From positions 5,146,001-5,210,000 of the forward strand of contig CP018627.1 of NCBI GenBank assembly GCA_002021875.1: a stretch of 64,000 bases of DNA, read 5' to 3'. Shown here piece after piece: positions 63,422-64,000 of this stretch (its first letter is position 1; each line of letters begins with the position of its first letter). A program made the translations under genes and the position numbers. Under the pieces are notes generated by a model, which was not told the DNA's origin, did not search any database, and saw only the letters and a list, made by a program, of their open reading frames with translations. The stretch is from Streptomyces hygroscopicus (lineage in GTDB: Bacteria > Actinomycetota > Actinomycetes > Streptomycetales > Streptomycetaceae).

Positions 63422-64000
63422 TCACGCGCCGCCCGCCGCGATGACGTACTGCGCCCGTACCTCCCCGTACCGCGCCAGCTCCGCCTCCACCGGCTCCAGC
63501 ACCCGCCTGGCCCCGCACTCGGCCGCCGCCTCCCGCAACCGGCCCTCCACCGACCGGCCATGGCGCCGGGCGGGCCCCCGCGCCGCCACCCGGGAGCCCC
63601 ACGCCAGCGCCGGGCCGACCGCCGCACCGCCCACCAGCAGCGCCGGCATCCACCACTCGGGCCCACCGAACACCCCGGCGGTGGCTCCCAGCAGCCACAG
63701 CACCGCCATCACTTGCACCACCAGCAAGGTCACCTGAGCCGCCGCCACCATCGACCACCACACCGGCCGGATCGGCTGCCGGTCCACCGCCGCGGCCGCC
63801 ACCGCCTCGTCGACCGCCTCCGCCAGTCCTCTGCCGCCCCACCCCGCCGCCTCCCGTACGGCCTGCGCCCAGGGGCCGGGCAGCCCGGCCGTCGCCCGGT
63901 CCCCGAGCGTCCGTACGGCCTCCTCCACCGCGGGGCGCGCCGTGACCGCCTCCACCGCGACCGTGCGCGCCCGCGCGCCCGGGATCTCCATCCGCTCCGC
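63422..64000 (-). CDS. Probable membrane-linked GTPase (YfjP-like), C-terminal end only
   Basis: The frame is open to the window edge, so only the last 192 codons are seen. Two membrane helices (about 80-101 and 110-128 in the visible part, WWSMVAAAQVTLLVVQVMAVLWLL and the next hydrophobic run) are flanked by helical soluble parts. This matches the C-terminal membrane hairpin of YfjP-type GTPases located beside ssbB in Streptomyces, but the GTP-binding domain is outside the window, so the call rests on position and topology. Confidence 0.65.
   Translation of the reverse strand, partial: AERMEIPGARARTVAVEAVTARPAVEEAVRTLGDRATAGLPGPWAQAVREAAGWGGRGLAEAVDEAVAAAAVDRQPIRPVWWSMVAAAQVTLLVVQVMAVLWLLGATAGVFGGPEWWMPALLVGGAAVGPALAWGSRVAARGPARRHGRSVEGRLREAAAECGARRVLEPVEAELARYGEVRAQYVIAAGGA

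Overview
The window is high-GC chromosomal DNA with third-position G/C bias, many GTG and TTG starts, tight ATGA overlaps and GC-rich hairpin terminators. This and the gene content (Nur-controlled sodF, a csnR-type chitosan-oligosaccharide operon, a PknG cluster, ssbB, many secreted glycosidases) point to a Streptomyces species. The order sodF - asd - pepN - csn operon - PknG cluster - ssbB resembles, from memory, the core region of S. coelicolor around SCO2633 to SCO2683, so most of the window is conserved core with a few accessory insertions. I saw no rRNA, tRNA, CRISPR array, prophage, full-length insertion sequence or secondary-metabolite cluster. REGION 1 (1-5.6 kb): the end of a tripartite tricarboxylate transporter operon (tctC-tctB-tctA), a secreted GH27 alpha-galactosidase with a C-terminal ricin-type lectin, and sodF on the minus strand behind a perfect Nur box. 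REGION 2 (5.7-8.4 kb): a two-gene accessory cassette. A 140-residue helical protein overlaps a 733-residue NB-ARC/TPR (STAND) ATPase, and the same short motif sits at the C-terminus of the first and the N-terminus of the second. This is the arrangement of effector/NLR pairs that signal through amyloid-like motifs, and it is the best candidate in the window for a little-described defence system. REGION 3 (8.4-25.8 kb): an amino-acid permease, bioY, a DsbA-like oxidoreductase divergent from a first M1 aminopeptidase, a 189-bp MITE-like element inserted exactly in that aminopeptidase's stop codon, a repeat-rich 0.7-kb gap, an AbiEi-like protein, a Tat-exported phosphoesterase, a solo aspartate-semialdehyde dehydrogenase, a second M1 aminopeptidase, a 229-bp palindromic repeat, a TPR/Sel1 protein, and an acyl-ACP desaturase behind a TetR-like operator. 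REGION 4 (25.5-38.1 kb): glycan and protein degradation: GH29 alpha-L-fucosidase, 4-alpha-glucanotransferase (malQ) with a small coupled upstream gene, a GH84 hexosaminidase-like protein with a changed catalytic pair, an HNH nuclease, an MscS channel and a secreted S53 protease. REGION 5 (38.2-45.2 kb): csnR-csnE-csnF-csnG-csnH-csnK, a regulator, ABC importer, GH4 hydrolase and kinase for imported (probably glucosamine-type) oligosaccharides, with a CsnR-like operator before csnR. REGION 6 (45.3-55.9 kb): seven co-directional genes. A four-TM membrane protein, a glutamate/aspartate-type binding protein, a coiled-coil protein, a PknG-type kinase, a PP2C phosphatase, a VWA protein and an FHA protein appear to form a complete amino-acid-sensing phospho-signalling module related to mycobacterial GlnX-GlnH-PknG-GarA. 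REGION 7 (55.9-64 kb): a methyltransferase carrying a 9-nt microsatellite, a truncated haemoglobin, an ettA-thioesterase-unknown operon, a sortase-anchored thioester-domain surface protein, ssbB and the end of a probable membrane-linked GTPase.
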